Shown piece after piece: positions 12,614 to 24,460 of a DNA stretch of 34,758 nucleotides; positions within the stretch are counted from its first letter, which is position 1; each line of letters starts with the position of its first letter. Below the pieces are notes generated by a model. It worked only from the letters and a program-made list of their open reading frames with translations. It made no database searches and was not told where the DNA came from. The position numbers and the translations under genes are program-made. Source of the stretch: Phellopilus nigrolimitatus (Eukaryota; Basidiomycota; Agaricomycetes; Hymenochaetales; Hymenochaetaceae); contig JAJOHG010000269.1 of the NCBI GenBank assembly GCA_021029095.1, forward strand, positions 1 to 34,758, given 5' to 3'.

Positions 12614-13729
12614 ATGGTCGAGACGACTGTAAGTTGCTCCTACGCTCGGTGAACATTTTTGTTAGCTCACGTCTTATAATAGCCTACCAATGCCATTGCC
12701 GAAGTGACAATCAAAGGGCTTGCTACAGATGCGTCTGGAAAAGCAGTACCCCTCATATTTCGCAGAGGCATGCCGAATCCCTCCAGAGGAATTCTCAAAT
12801 CAAGACGCAAAAAAATAATTCGTCCAGAGCCCAAACGGCCGCCTTCAACGCTTCCACCTCCTGGTAATGCACGGCTTACGCTTACGCAGTCTAAGAAGTT
12901 ATCACACGGACGTTGTGGGTGTACGTCTCTGGTCGAAACAGACGCTCTGACATTTCCTGGGCCTGACGCTACATCTGCAATGGAGAATCAAGAGCTCCCG
13001 CCTCTTTGTATCAAACTTGCGTTACCGGGGATGTCGTACCGGCTCTCCAAAGAAGCATGGTGTTATGAAGAGATGGAGAAACTGCAGGGAATTGCGATTC
13101 CAAGATGCTATGGTTGGTTTGAAGCCGAGCTTGAGGAGGGCTGGGATATCGAGGCAACTAAAGTTGTCAATGACGACGGCGACGACGATGACGACGACGA
13201 CGACAACAACAATGACAGCTATGAGGACGGCTATGATGACAGTGATAACAGCGACACCAAGTCTAGCAGCGACGAGGAGTTCGAACGGCCGCCGCGGAAC
13301 TCACAGAAGATGCGTCTCAAGTCGTCGAAAATCATATCTATATTGCTCCTCGAGGAGCTCGGCGAGAGACTTATCGATGTGAAGGAGTATCCACGATCAA
13401 TGAGGTGCGACCGACCTAGTGATTCTACATGAGACCTTTTCTAAATGAATGTCGTATGTCATTTGTATGGCATCACCTGCAGGGACGACATTTACGCGGT
13501 CTACGAGGACGTATGCGATATGGGCATCGAGCACAGAGACTATCGACCGCAGAATGTCTTGCGCGCTGCACGATGCCCGCCGGGATTTCCCTCTCTTAGG
13601 TGTCCGAAACACAATTGCGAACACCAGTGGCGCATCATTGATTTCCACATAGCGCGCAAGACAGGTTGTCTGCCATCATTTCTTATCTATGGTCCTAGAA
13701 GTCATCTCATCGACGAGTTCAAAGTTTAG
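12614..13729 (+). CDS. Kinase-like protein A', intact partner of A
   Basis: Exons 12614-12628 (MVETT), 12683-13404 and 13483-13729 give 327 residues. It is the closest relative of A (1033-2165), sharing the 78-nt second intron and the FLIYGP C-terminal region, but differs at a few tens of residues. The acidic insert is shorter than A's and includes a run of eight aspartates (codons GAC/GAT), so the length difference looks like in-frame trinucleotide change. The catalytic loop reads HRDYRPQN, the canonical HRD form, while A has HGD. The Cys/His insert is complete. Function unknown. Confidence 0.82.
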
Positions 13730-13884
13730 CTTGCGTTTTCCGCAGGGCATATGTACGAATATAAATCAGTCTGTAGACTCCAGTTGATACTTAGAATGTT
13801 TTACGACCTAATTCTTATTTATAAATCCTGCATTTCGCAGTACGAAATGGTCATTTTATAACGTAGTCTGCGCATGAGGAAGAC

Positions 13885-14460
13885 GGGCGCATATAGAATT
13901 AAACTTCTATCGACGATTCTGATGAGGCATCAAGACCAAAACGTGCTCGGCATATCCATATATGAAGCCTACCAATTATGAAGTATATCAGTTAGGGATG
14001 TATAAGTCGTACGCCTACTCTGTAAGGGGAAGCTTAAGAATCGTGGAGTTCCAAATCTATGTACAGCATCATTATCCGTATACAACAAGCGGGTGGATGA
14101 AGACACCAGGTGTCAGCTTCCTATTTCTGTGGGTTTATGAACAAATATGGGTGCCGATAATCGAGGCGGAAAATGAAGGACGGCCAGTGGTTCCCCTCCA
14201 CAGATCCCACTTACGTTTACATCGACCTGCTCTTGTATCTACTTGGAGCCATTTGCTTCCGCCGCGGACTTCGCCACACGATGATCGACATTCTCATAAA
14301 AAATTGTTTCGATGAACATCCAGATATGTACTTGGCATATCCACCAAGGAAGCCTACGGAATCTGAAGTCATCCAAGATATAGCTCTAGGTCGCCGCAGC
14401 AGTCGTTTGAAACAGTGTAACAAAACTCGTAATTTGCATTGAAAGAGCGCTCGCGACACA
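13885..14460 (+). other. Mosaic of kinase-tail relic and an open frame with family repeat
   Basis: Bases 13890-13975 match the last exon tail of gene C (aaacttct..cgacgattctgatga, ctcggcatatcc, gaagcctacc), and 14325-14360 match it again (ttggcatatcca, gaagcctacgga). Between them, 14213-14275 is the repeat also found at 9352-9411. A frame at 14173-14442 (89 codons, stop TGA) runs through it: QWFPSTDPTYVYIDLLLYLLG region, FRRGLR, then EVIQDIALGRRSSRL. It has no recognised domain. It could be a small gene's last exon or a chance frame over fused fragments. Confidence 0.45.
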
Positions 14461-14855
14461 GTAATAATAATAATACTTCAGACATTCGTCTCCTACAAGT
14501 CGAAGGCCCTGCCCAAGTCTACTGAAGTCCGCCCCCAAAATTTGAATGTACATGGATGAAAGGAGGTTGAGTTACTCGCTAGACTGTTTACGAGTGCAGG
14601 ACCGTTGTGGCTGGTCATCCCTGACACGAGGCTCGCAAGATTGTTTGCTCTAGTCCGAGGTCATTTCCCATACTAAAGTGTATGCCTATTTCAAACTAAC
14701 TGCATACGCTGAAATAAGCGCAATTTATAGCCTGCTTGTTCACGGGAGAGCCGGCCATAATTTGATCCAATCTAGATCACACATCCTCACATTTGAAAGC
14801 GAAGTAAACTTTATGCGTCTAATTCATACAACAAGGCAAAGGCAGAGTGATGAGG
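14461..14855. other. Intergenic, 3' flank of eIF3L
   Basis: A 395-bp stretch between the mosaic and the eIF3L stop codon. It is AT-rich with a taataataata run at about 14461-14473. No gene, RNA or repeat is seen. Confidence 0.4.
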
Positions 14856-17061
14856 CTAAGAAGAGACCTTGCCCCAGGTCACCTTCGGCTTTGCTGGCGC
14901 CGCCGGTGCAGCAGCCGGTGCAGCATCCCCCGCAGGCGCCGCCGCCACAGTGGTGGGTTTTGCGTTCGGCGCCGGGAGCGGACTCTCGCGCAGTGAAGTG
15001 AGCACGCGTTGTGCATGCTCCGTGTTGCGGATGAACCACCCTGCGTACCGCCGTCCGACCGTCGCCTCGACGATGTGTACCATATTCTGTACTCGGTGTA
15101 AGTAGCTGAAAAAACTAAGTCAAGAAAGGATGGAACAGACCTCGTCGATCACGAAATCGAGGTCGCTCGTCTTGACTACCTCGCCCTCCAGGAGACCGCG
15201 GCCCGTCTGGCCCGCCGGACCCGCCTGGCCGCCCTCGGCGGAGATATTCGCAGAGGCGACACGCCCCACGCGCCGGCTGCACTGCTTAAGCACCATCAGA
15301 CGCTGCACCATCTCTTCCTCGTCCGCGTCGAGGAAGCCCGCGAGGCGGCGCGTGTCCAAGCTGGCGTACAGCTTCAAGAACCCACGCAGCGGTGCGGCGC
15401 CTGCCTGCGCGCGCACATCCGCGAGGAACAGCCCGAGGTGCCGCTGCACAGGCTCCGCAGGCGGGTCCGCTGCATATGCCGCAAGCGCGTCCACGTCCTC
15501 GAATGGCGGGGGCGTCGCCGCGATAAACTTCGGGCACGCGTACACGAACAGCTCTTCGAACGCCGCGAGCGCGTCCGCATCCCCTGGTCCATTCGCACCC
15601 GTGATGCGCGCCATCCGCGCGACTTGTTCGCCGTACCGCTCGCGCACCGTCGCGAGCACATTGTCGTCCAGACGGTTCGGTGCGAGCGCCGTGCACAGCG
15701 CGAAGAGCGCGTACATGCGATCTGCGGTTTTGTTGATCTGGTCGTACTGGTACGAGCGGGTGTGGAAGCGCCGCATGCGCGAAATAAAATTGAGGATCGC
15801 GACGAAGATGCGCGTCGCATCCGGGTAGCGCCGCAGTGCAATGTAGCAGAACCCGACGTAGTAGTACGTCGAGACGTGGCACGCCGTCACACGCGTCAGC
15901 GGCGCCTTCTGTGCGAGCTCGACGTTCTCCATGACTTTGAGCGCCAGTGTGAAGTCTCCAAGCAAGACGTGCACGCGCAGCAGACAGATTATGCTGAAGT
16001 ACCCCAGCATGCGGTACAGCGGGCGCTGCCCGTACTCTCCCACGAGTGCATTTACCTCCTCCGCACTCTTTCCTTCGCGCGTCGCAACAAGGTACTCGTT
16101 GATTTTCGACTTTTGGATGAGCGAGTACAGCACGTTGAGCACGCTGTAGCAGCTCCAGACCTGGCTCCCATCCGCGAGCATGAGCAACTCCTCCTCGGAC
16201 TTGTTCTTCACCTTCGAGCGCCAGACGGAGAACGACTGGAACTGGTAGATGAACTCGTCGAGAATGTCCCAGAGCCACTGGTCGGGCAGCTCGTGGGAAA
16301 CAGGGCCGTCCGAGTCTATGCATGCAGACGGATCAGCAATAAGCTACACCGCGGTGAGCTGGGTACGCACTCAGGAGGTAGTTGAACAATTCGCAACTGT
16401 TCTCGTATGAATGGAACCGGTCATCGATGTCAGGCGAGAGGCGCGAGTAGACGTGTCGGTAGTAGAGCTCGCGATAGAGAATGAGGAATATCGGGTCTAA
16501 ACCCCGCTATTAGATCCAGTGTGAAGAAGTTCGCCGATGGCATACGCACCGTCGTTCACAAGAGGAGCGATGACCTCCGCCTCCGGCCACTCCGTCTTCG
16601 CGTAGTATTTTTCGGTCAGCCTGTTCCACCCGCTCTCATACGCCACGCTTATTTGCTCGAGGTTGTTGTTCATCACCGCTTGGTGGAAGTGCACGATAAA
16701 CTGGCGGACACATTCATTTCGGTGTCAATTTAGTTCCAGATTGTATGGATGCTGCACGCACCCTCTTCACGACGTCGGGGATCTGCGCAAAGGCGGCCTG
16801 CTGCGCCATCTGCTGCTGCATCGCTGCGAGCGTCGCGCTGTCTATCTGCGACTGCGCTGCAAGTGCCCGCACGCTCCCAAAGTCAGTCATCCTGGCACAA
16901 CCCATACATGTATGCGCTTGAGGGGGCTACGCACCGTCATCGTAGACGCCGTTCTGGACGTAGCTGCCGAGGGCATGGCTGAGGTCGACGTCCTGCAGCT
17001 CCTCGTCGAGCTCAACATCAGTCGCCCAGACAGGCATACGCTGTTGAGATGCCTCAGCCAT
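14856..17061 (-). CDS. eIF3l: Translation initiation factor eIF3 subunit L
   Basis: Six exons on the minus strand: 17061-16931, 16891-16762, 16700-16550, 16496-16371, 16315-15141 and 15086-14856, giving about 647 residues in frame. Diagnostic stretches are [81 protein letters not shown] and the PCI-like C-terminal half ending [18 protein letters not shown], then an Ala/Pro-rich tail ([14 protein letters not shown]) to a Ser-Ser end. Family knowledge: eIF3L is a PCI subunit of the eIF3 complex, which docks mRNA and the 43S complex. The first intron is only 39 nt with a weak donor (gtagcc); the stronger gtgcgt 4 nt upstream breaks the frame. The gene is divergent from the nucleotidyltransferase gene. 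Confidence 0.93.
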
Positions 17062-17303
17062 CGTTTATGTTTGACTGGCGAGCAGGCGGGAACGTATTTT
17101 TGTGAACTTGGCCTTTCGGACGTCGTCGCTGTTCGTTGACGGAGAAAAAATACGCATGTCGAGAAAGAGAAGGAAATTTGTTCACACGAATACAAAACGT
17201 GTTCATTAAACTGACTTGTAAGAGTGAGTAATAAGCTGCGCGTCGGCTGCGTCGAAACCGCAAATGAGCGCCTCAGGCTCTGTGCTGTCCTTCGCTCGAA
17301 CGC
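17062..17303. promoter_or_regulatory. Bidirectional promoter between eIF3L and the nucleotidyltransferase gene
   Basis: Only 242 bp separate the two divergent start codons, so both promoters and 5' UTRs must share this stretch. No TATA box is evident. Divergent start sites this close suggest co-regulation, but that is inference. Confidence 0.55.
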
Positions 17304-20300
17304 ATGCGCTTCGTTCGCGCGTTCTCGACGACGATATCCCGCAGAAGGCAGTTGATTTATGAACTCCCCATCTTCCCCTTGAACATCCAACTGTTCACCA
17401 CGAAAATGCCCAGGGACCTCCCGCGGTACCATCCTCGCATCCGCTCTGACATTAAGGCGGTCTTCCGGGTGCGTTTCCTAATAAAATCGTCCCCCACAAC
17501 TCCCGTGCTAAATGGCTATGTGTTCCCTAGGCTTTCGAACCGGACGAGGAGTACAGCAAAGCGCGTGCCGAGGCGTTTGGCCGCCTACAGGAACTCGTGC
17601 GGGCGATCGACAGCGGTGCAGAATATGAGCTCGTGGATGTCAGCTTCTGCCTACTGGACGGCGCGGCCAATCCGTACAACTTGCCGCTGGAATGCATCAT
17701 CATCGTAAGCCATCTCCTGTCTCTTCATATAAACTTGCTCATGATTCATTGACGTGTGGACTGTCAGGACAAGACGCGCCCGGAGGGCCTAGCGCCGTCC
17801 TTCGGGAACGCATCGCCGCCCTTGCCGTATGATGCTATGTGAGTACCCACTCGATTCCTCGCGAACGCCAAGACGAACTAACGATACTCAGCGCGCTCAC
17901 GCGCTTTCTGGGCGCGCATGGCTTCGAGGGGACACTCGTCGATACGAAACCGGACCTGGTTGGGTTCAACCCGGGATCGAACGACCTGCACACCAAGCCT
18001 GCGCCCATGCCACCCGAACCACCATGGGGGGCCGCGGGTCTTCCGGCCCACTTCCGGCCATTCTCCGCACTGTACCCTGTGCTCCCTCCAGTCCTGCGCA
18101 TCAGACCGCAGCACGCCGAAGAGCCGGAGGTGCTCCTCAGCCCGGCGCACCCGTCCCACCTGCTACGCTGGGCGCTTGCTCGGGATACGTGTCAAACATA
18201 CCCATCATTTTCTGTGATGTCTTCATTGTTCTGGCTGTGGCTCCGCTCGTGGGGAATTGCACACTTCTTGCCCTCGACTTGCGCGTTTTTGCTTCTGAGT
18301 TTCTATCAGGTGATTTTAACTTCTCTGCTTTTTTACGGAGAAAAAGTCGTGCAATACTGACTGGCTTGCGGTCATTCAGGGAAAATATAAGACGGGGTCA
18401 CTCAATTCTAAGGGCTCTATACCTGAGGGCTCTATGATTGATAGCCCCGAAAATCAATTGTCTCAGGAAACCTCTGAGAAAATTTCTATGGTAAACGTTC
18501 CAGTTCCTGCTACCGAGACACCACCACCCACACTATGGACGAGGCAAGATTCCGACCTCGAGCCAAAGTATTATAAGCTAGAGGTCCCGCACGTTGCCGC
18601 ATTCAGAGATCCCGGTATAGATCAACTCGGGCCGCAGCTTCTGAATGTTTTGAAGTAAGCTCCCATTCATCGCTATCTCTACTTCGCAGACTTACTCCTT
18701 CTCCACCGTCCTCGTCCAACTGCCTACTGTTTGCGATGTTTAAAATACGAAGCTTCTGGGCAACGCAGAGTCACATCTCCAACTCGTGCGTGTTCAATCT
18801 CCTTGCAGGAGCGCCCGTCCCACGCGTTCGTAAGTACCGCGGCCGCGCGCGAGATTTTGAAGAAAGTAAGGTGATGGCGCTCCTGCGGCAGAAAGCCGAA
18901 GCGGCCATGAAGTCGGGGTCGAACAGCAATTCAGGCACACAACCGGTGTTCTGGGAATACAACCCGCTCGTGTTGAGCGACCCATTCGTGCCGCAGCATG
19001 TATGTACTCGTCTTTTTTGTTTTCTCATGTCCCAATCTTGTCCTCGTTGTATGTCTACCTGTTCGAATCCTTTTCTTTGTGAATTGCTTATTTACTTACT
19101 GAAATGTTGCTTCTCCCTATGCGGAAAAGAACCTGACACATTCCGTGACAATACATGCTATGCAGCTCATGATGCGGAAAGCCTTATCGACGTTCGCGAA
19201 GGTCAAGACGGCGCACCCAATCACGGAAATTTTCGGCGAGCAATTGCAGCCTTTCATCAAAATAAGGGAGTGCAGACGCTCGTTCCTTGGCTGCTCCGCT
19301 GCGCTGCCATCACTCGATTTACGACGCATGTACCACTCAAGGGTCACCGAGGGAAACGTAATGGCTCGAGATAATGGCAATTTCTTTCGGGTATGCAAAG
19401 TTCTCTGTCTTCAGAGTTCGAGAGTCTCATCTGTGTGTTTACGCCGTCAGACCCCTCGAGTTCCGCAGGCAGTGCTAAATGCACGCTCTAAGACACTGCA
19501 GCGTGTGCAGAACGTGATCCAGGAGAAGTACGGGCAGCGGTATAGAGTCGAATGTTTCGGCAGCACACGATACGGCGTCGACTCCGCATCGAGCGACCTT
19601 GATTTAGTTGTTCTGGTGAATTTTAGAAAACATGTTCTCGCCTGGTCTGATTTATTTAGCTGACGATGCACTCAGGACCCTGATCGGACGAACGGATTTA
19701 CTCCGACTGTCGACGATGATGGGTTACCTCGTGAGTGATTCGGTTTTCTTCGCGTCGTCTGAAGTTTAATACTCTGACTGTTTAAGCGATTTACAACGTA
19801 AAGTTAGGTCTTCTGCACCCACACAAATATGCTTACTGACCTTTCTGGAATAGAGACTTGGGAAAGACCTTGGAAAAGGGTAGGTTCAGAATAAAGCGAG
19901 TGATTCCCTGGGCCTCTGTGCCGATAGGTTTGTCTGTCGAAATCGCCCTTCTCTCGCATCTGAACGAGTATTATAACACACGATTATGTTTTAGTTAAGC
20001 TTGAGGATCCATATACTCACATCAACTGCGACATCAACGTGAACGATCAGCTTGGGCTCTTCAATACCATGCTCATTGCGAAGTACTGCGAGTTGTCGCC
20101 CATCCTGCAGCCGATGCTTGCAGCGATCAAGACATGGGCCAAGTCACTCGGGTTGAATGACCCCTCCGGCGAGAAGGGGGCGGCGACCTTCAGCAGTTAT
20201 GCTCTGACACTGATGACGATTGGCTTCCTGCAGGTAGAGTCAATCCTCCTTTAGTATGTGAATACGAAGGGGTTTTTGAACCGAGGCTTTGACGTCCAGA

Positions 20301-21608
20301 CAAACGAACTGCTCCCGAACCTTCAGGCAGGCCTGACCCCATTACTGAATATGCCAGCCTCGCCCGTGGATGACGGCTTCTGGCTGCGCGCAAAGTCCGG
20401 AGAACGCGTGCGCTGCGATCCCCGATTCGATCACACGCCTGCATGGACGGCGCCTGCTGACGCGAACATGAGCCTGCGGGATGCACTTACAGAATGGTTC
20501 AGGTACTGTCCGGTCGTCGAATGCGCCCTCATCTGTCCAGACTGCTAATGTCGCTCATGGCAGATACTGGGGCCATCAGCATAGATATGCGTTTGATGTG
20601 GTAAGCATCCGGGAAGGTGGCGTTGTCCCCAGGTCCGTGAAAGTGGAACCCACCGCGACTGTGAATTTACCTTCGAGGAGAAAAAGGAGAAATAAGGAGA
20701 ATGATTCGAAAGGGAAAGAAAAGCGATCTGCTGAGGAAGCGAGAAATCTCAAATTCTCTACGCCGAAGGCTGACGCAGACGAAAGTGCGCCCGTGCTTAT
20801 TCTCTCTAGAAGTTCCACTACAATTCTTAAACATAAAATTTGACCGCAGATGATCAATATCCGATTGAAACGCTCACACTAAAGGAGGCTATGCAGGGTG
20901 GGGATCCCGCCGAAGCCGCGTTCGGAGAGCTCAGAGAAGCCGACATGAATAAAGGCCGACAGCCAGACACGTGGGCACTCAGCGCTTTGGTTGTCGCTGA
21001 TCCATTCATCTTAACGAAGGTCAGACAAACAACGCCTCTTATATTATTGATATATCGTGCTATATCGTGCTTACCCATTGTAGAACGCGACGGGTGCCAT
21101 CATAGCCAGAGCCGTCGAGCGCTTCAAGGAAGAGTGCCGTTGCGCGGTTCTTATCTTGGATGGCGGCGGGGAGTTTGACGAGCTGCTGGGCGATGGGGAG
21201 AATTATGGCGCGGCCCGGAGGGGGCATACGCGGCGGCGGGGTTCGGCACCAATTTTGAGAGGTAAAAGGGGGTCGCCAGAGCAAGGTCAGGGGCAAGGCC
21301 AGCAGAAGGACAAGAATAAGAATGAGGGAAATGATATGAACCGAGTCCAGGACCAAGACCAGCGCGGAGATCGAAGTAATAGCCAGAGCCGCAGCCAGAG
21401 CCGGAACCAAGACCAGCAACAAAAGCAAAAACGGACCCGGAGCCACAGCCCGGTCAAGGACCGCCCGAGCAGTAAGGGTGTAGATGGCAAGGGTAAAGAC
21501 TATGTCACTGCTGGACGCGGAGGGGGCAGAGGAGGCAGGGGGAGAAAAGGAAGAGGACAGAGTGCTCCGCCGGTGAGAGCACGAACGCCATCCGAGGCTG
21601 CAGCCTGA
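17304..21608 (+). CDS. Cid1-type nucleotidyltransferase (non-canonical poly(A)/poly(U) polymerase)
   Basis: A 16-exon model stays in frame for about 1,090 residues: 17304-17468, 17531-17704, 17768-17838, 17892-18309, 18380-18654, 18753-18999, 19166-19390, 19451-19615, 19676-19730, 19787-19802, 19854-19927, 19995-20233, 20270-20502, 20564-20784, 20850-21019 and 21084-21608. The catalytic palm has GS at 562-563, DLD at 574-576 and a third Asp in NCDINVND (641). The central domain has IKTWAKSLGL and SSYALTLMTIGFLQ, then a PAP-associated region with EWFRYWG, and DPFILTKN late. The last 140 residues are RS- and RGG-rich, probably RNA-binding. The 18655-18752 junction (weak acceptor) and the 36-nt intron 20234-20269 are least certain; a two-gene reading split at TAA 18658 is possible. 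A second start is at 17406. Confidence 0.75.
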
Positions 21609-21710
21609 GCAGCGTTCGAATTTGGCAATATTCAATTTGTTTACGTGTATACGTTTCTTAGTAAGATGGATATGCTAGCCCGACGATTATCGAGTATGAG
21701 ATTATAATTC

Positions 21711-22487
21711 ATGTCTATGTCACTTTTCGGGTATTATAATGACATCCCTGTATTGGATGCAGCTTGTGTATCCCACATTGACCTCTTACTGTGTATGCAT
21801 GAACGGACGGGCTTATTGCAGTTATTCTGATTTGTTTGCACTTACATGTGGACTTTTCCCTGCAGAGTGCAGACCGAATATCCAACGAAAACGACGCGAG
21901 TCTATGTGGCCGTTTCGCAGAATCGTTTACCCAGTATGGTTTCGACTTTTCAAAAACAATACTACGGACAATATTCCTTCACTCGGATCCCGTGGCAGCC
22001 AGTCAGATCGAGTGACCATCATTCTTGGAGATCACATTTCGTTTGTTTCATTCGTGTTACATAAATGGTCATTCAAACTGCAGCAATTACATGTACATGT
22101 ACTTACTCAGCCACTGCCGAGTGCCCGACCGCTGACCATGATGAAGACCAAGCTCGTATTTCTTCGTCCTCTCAAACCAAAGCACGCCGAGCTGTCTGAT
22201 CTTCAGAAATGACTTCAAGAGATAGCAAGAAATCTGCCATACGAGCGCCCATGTACGTGTACAATAAGGAGCGTTACAAGGACATCGCTGGCAACGCAAC
22301 GGACGAGGTCAAGCAGCACATGACAGACATGCTATTCACTTTCATGGGACGCGGGAAGGGGTTTTCAGACGCCATAGGTGGGCGGATAAAGATTATTGAG
22401 GTTAATATTCAGGAGAAGGCACAAGAACCGCAGAAGCAAGAGGGGATGGTGGTCTGTGAGATCGACGTCGAGGAAGGCGAGCAATGA
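21711..22487 (+). CDS. Possible small multi-exon gene, unknown function
   Basis: The clearest piece is 22209-22487, an open frame from ATG to TGA (TSRDSKKSAIRAPMY... to CEIDVEEGEQ). A TGA lies four codons upstream in the same frame, but a 51-nt GT-AG intron (about 22156-22206) would remove it and join a short acidic exon (TAECPTADHDEDQA, from about 22114). A further exon could lie at about 21864-22000 (SADRISNENDASLCGRF frame), and a first exon at 21711 or 21717 (MSLFGYYNDIPVL). I recognise no domain. The upstream exons are suggestions from splice signals and codon texture. It may alternatively be only the 92-residue frame, or nothing. Confidence 0.35.
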
Positions 22488-24460
22488 TAGGCATCTAATA
22501 ACCAGAAATGCTCTGACGTCAAATCTTCCTAGATATGGTCAATGGGAGCGGCAATATCCACGGAGGCTGCTCTGCATATCTGGTAGACCTGTGAGCGACC
22601 AGTGTCTCTAATGTTGTTACATTTTCTCATTCGTCCTAGGTGTTCTACTCTACCTATCTGCGCTTTAGGCAAGGCATCTGGGAGAAATGGAATTGGGGGT
22701 GTTTCGCAAGTCATAGATGTAATTTACCATTCCCCTGCTCGAGTGTAAGCTGTATCGCTCGCTTCTTCATTTGAATTTCTAAAGAATGTCATGAGTAGCG
22801 GAGAGCGTCTCCGAATTATCAATACAACGATCTCAATCGGCGCACGCGTAATGTCTGCGCGTAGTGAGGTGACATAGCAACGCTCAGTATCATGTACTTG
22901 GTTTGGCTGACTGAGTTTTTTCGTAGATCTGGAATGCGACGCATCATCGTCTTGTCGCGACAGGCATGCACATCAAGATGGAGCCTTCCCCACCAAAGTT
23001 GTAAATCAATGCCGTATACTCGATAGAACGTTCCTGAGGAGGCCATGTTATATTTTAGTTTCGCTGGTGGTCCGCACGTCTTGCATAAAGTTCTCATCAC
23101 GTATTCCCTACGATAACGCCAATCGCTCAAGACACACTGGCAACCTTGATCGAACCACGGCGAAATCACACGTGCTATCCTCGCGCATTATTGCTTGCTC
23201 AGGGCGCTTCGCCTTTTCCCTAAATGCGCCCAGTTTAAGATGCCCACTTTGTTCATAGCAGATCGGATAGCATCTATGGGTCAGACTCGGAGAAAACTCT
23301 TCACTTTGCTCGCCTTTGCTATGTAAGCGTTCACTTATGGCTTATAGGCTTCGAGCGCTTGTAACAGAATGTGCAAACTAGCAATTTGGGATTCCCTTTT
23401 CAACAGTCGGCTGTAATCTTCGGTGCGATGTGACTTGGATGCTAACCCGTTCCTTTGCTCTGTGTTCGCTGTTTAGAAAATGGCTCAATTGGTTTCTACG
23501 TCTTTGCCGCATTACAAATACTGCTGATAACGGTATACAAAATAGTAAGTGTTGCTCAAACGTCCGAGAGTTTGGGTTTTGTCTGCTGGCGCAATATACG
23601 GGCACGCGCGGTGGCGGGCCTAGCCAGATCAATACAGTCAAATTTGGATTTCTTCGAGGATATAGGGAGAGCAGGCGGCTATCTTTCGTGATCTTTTTTG
23701 TGATGAGACAGTCAAACCTCTCGTTAAGCATACTGCTGTTAAGCATAAACCTGCCATTAAGCATAGGCTGCATGGTGAAAAACCGTCTATTATAACCAGG
23801 ATTGACCTGTCATTAGGCGTACAGTCGAACCACTTGTTATGGTATCGTGGTATCCGTGCAGAATGCTGACACTGACACACATAGTAGTTCGTCCAATGGC
23901 AGCGCTAGATCACGTCTCTTCGAGCTCGGCTGCAATACTATAATATGCCATGTGCTGTGTGCTCTCTGCTGCTGGATGTACACCATTCGAATGACCGCAG
24001 AGTTGAATGTAAGTTATATGGTATTTAGTATACTGTTCAACTGAAATAAAAGAACACGGAAATAGCGCCATTTGTCTCCACAGACTTAAGACTTGAGATA
24101 AACAAAATGCAAAATTTCGAAACCAGACCTTCGTTATCCCTCCAATATCTCACTTTACAAGAAGCACGTATTTGTACTAAATGAAATACATGTTTAAATT
24201 ATGTTCGGGCGTGCAGGTAACTGTGTCTCCCTATATTTTGCGTCCGTCCATCCGTGGGAACTCGGTGTTTTATCCGTGGGAAAGCCTAAATCTGCTTACG
24301 TAACCGCGTGGCCGCTGCTGCCAGCTCATCTGCTACTGGAGCGCATGCCCCTGATGAACAAGCTGTATTCGTCGAGATAAGCTTGGCATTACAACCTGCA
24401 TGTCCATGGGTTTAAACCGGACATAGCCTGCAGCTGCGTGTTCCGGTTGGCTTTGCGAAA
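22488..24460. other. Two-kilobase intergenic region with degenerate repeat traces
   Basis: I see no gene I can support. Frames of 60-130 codons on both strands lack domains and credible splice context. At 23710-23765 the sequence has three copies of TTAAGCATA preceded by acagtcaaacctc, and at 23819-23835 acagtcgaacc. These resemble ends of decayed Tc1/pogo-type elements, but no matching opposite end was found. Confidence 0.4.

Larger units (their letters stand above)
7852..14285. repeat. Right arm of the inverted duplication, with four kinase-like genes
   Basis: This arm matches the reverse complement of 1-3887 from the inner edge outward: the B' region (7852 to about 9500) corresponds to B, and A' with its flanks (about 12540-14285) corresponds to A. 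The intervening 3.0 kb (9500-12539) carries genes C and D and has no counterpart on the left. The arm ends near a family intergenic motif at 14265-14275; beyond it the sequence leads into the eIF3L region. Similarity between arms is highest next to the centre (B/B') and lower at the outer gene pair (A/A'). Confidence 0.8.

Noticed and set aside
15286..16385. Long frames on both strands over eIF3L (for example 15438-16385 plus)
   Set aside because: They are shadows of the eIF3L exon in other frames: Arg/His/Ala-rich composition from GC bias and no splice logic.
21060..21635. A 191-codon minus-strand frame rich in Leu/Val/Ile opposite the polymerase tail
   Set aside because: It is the antisense of Gln/Asp/Arg-rich repeat codons, which read as Leu/Val/Ala. 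It is not a real membrane protein.
22819..23169. A 116-codon minus-strand frame in the empty region
   Set aside because: The composition looks random and no motif, intron or neighbour supports it.
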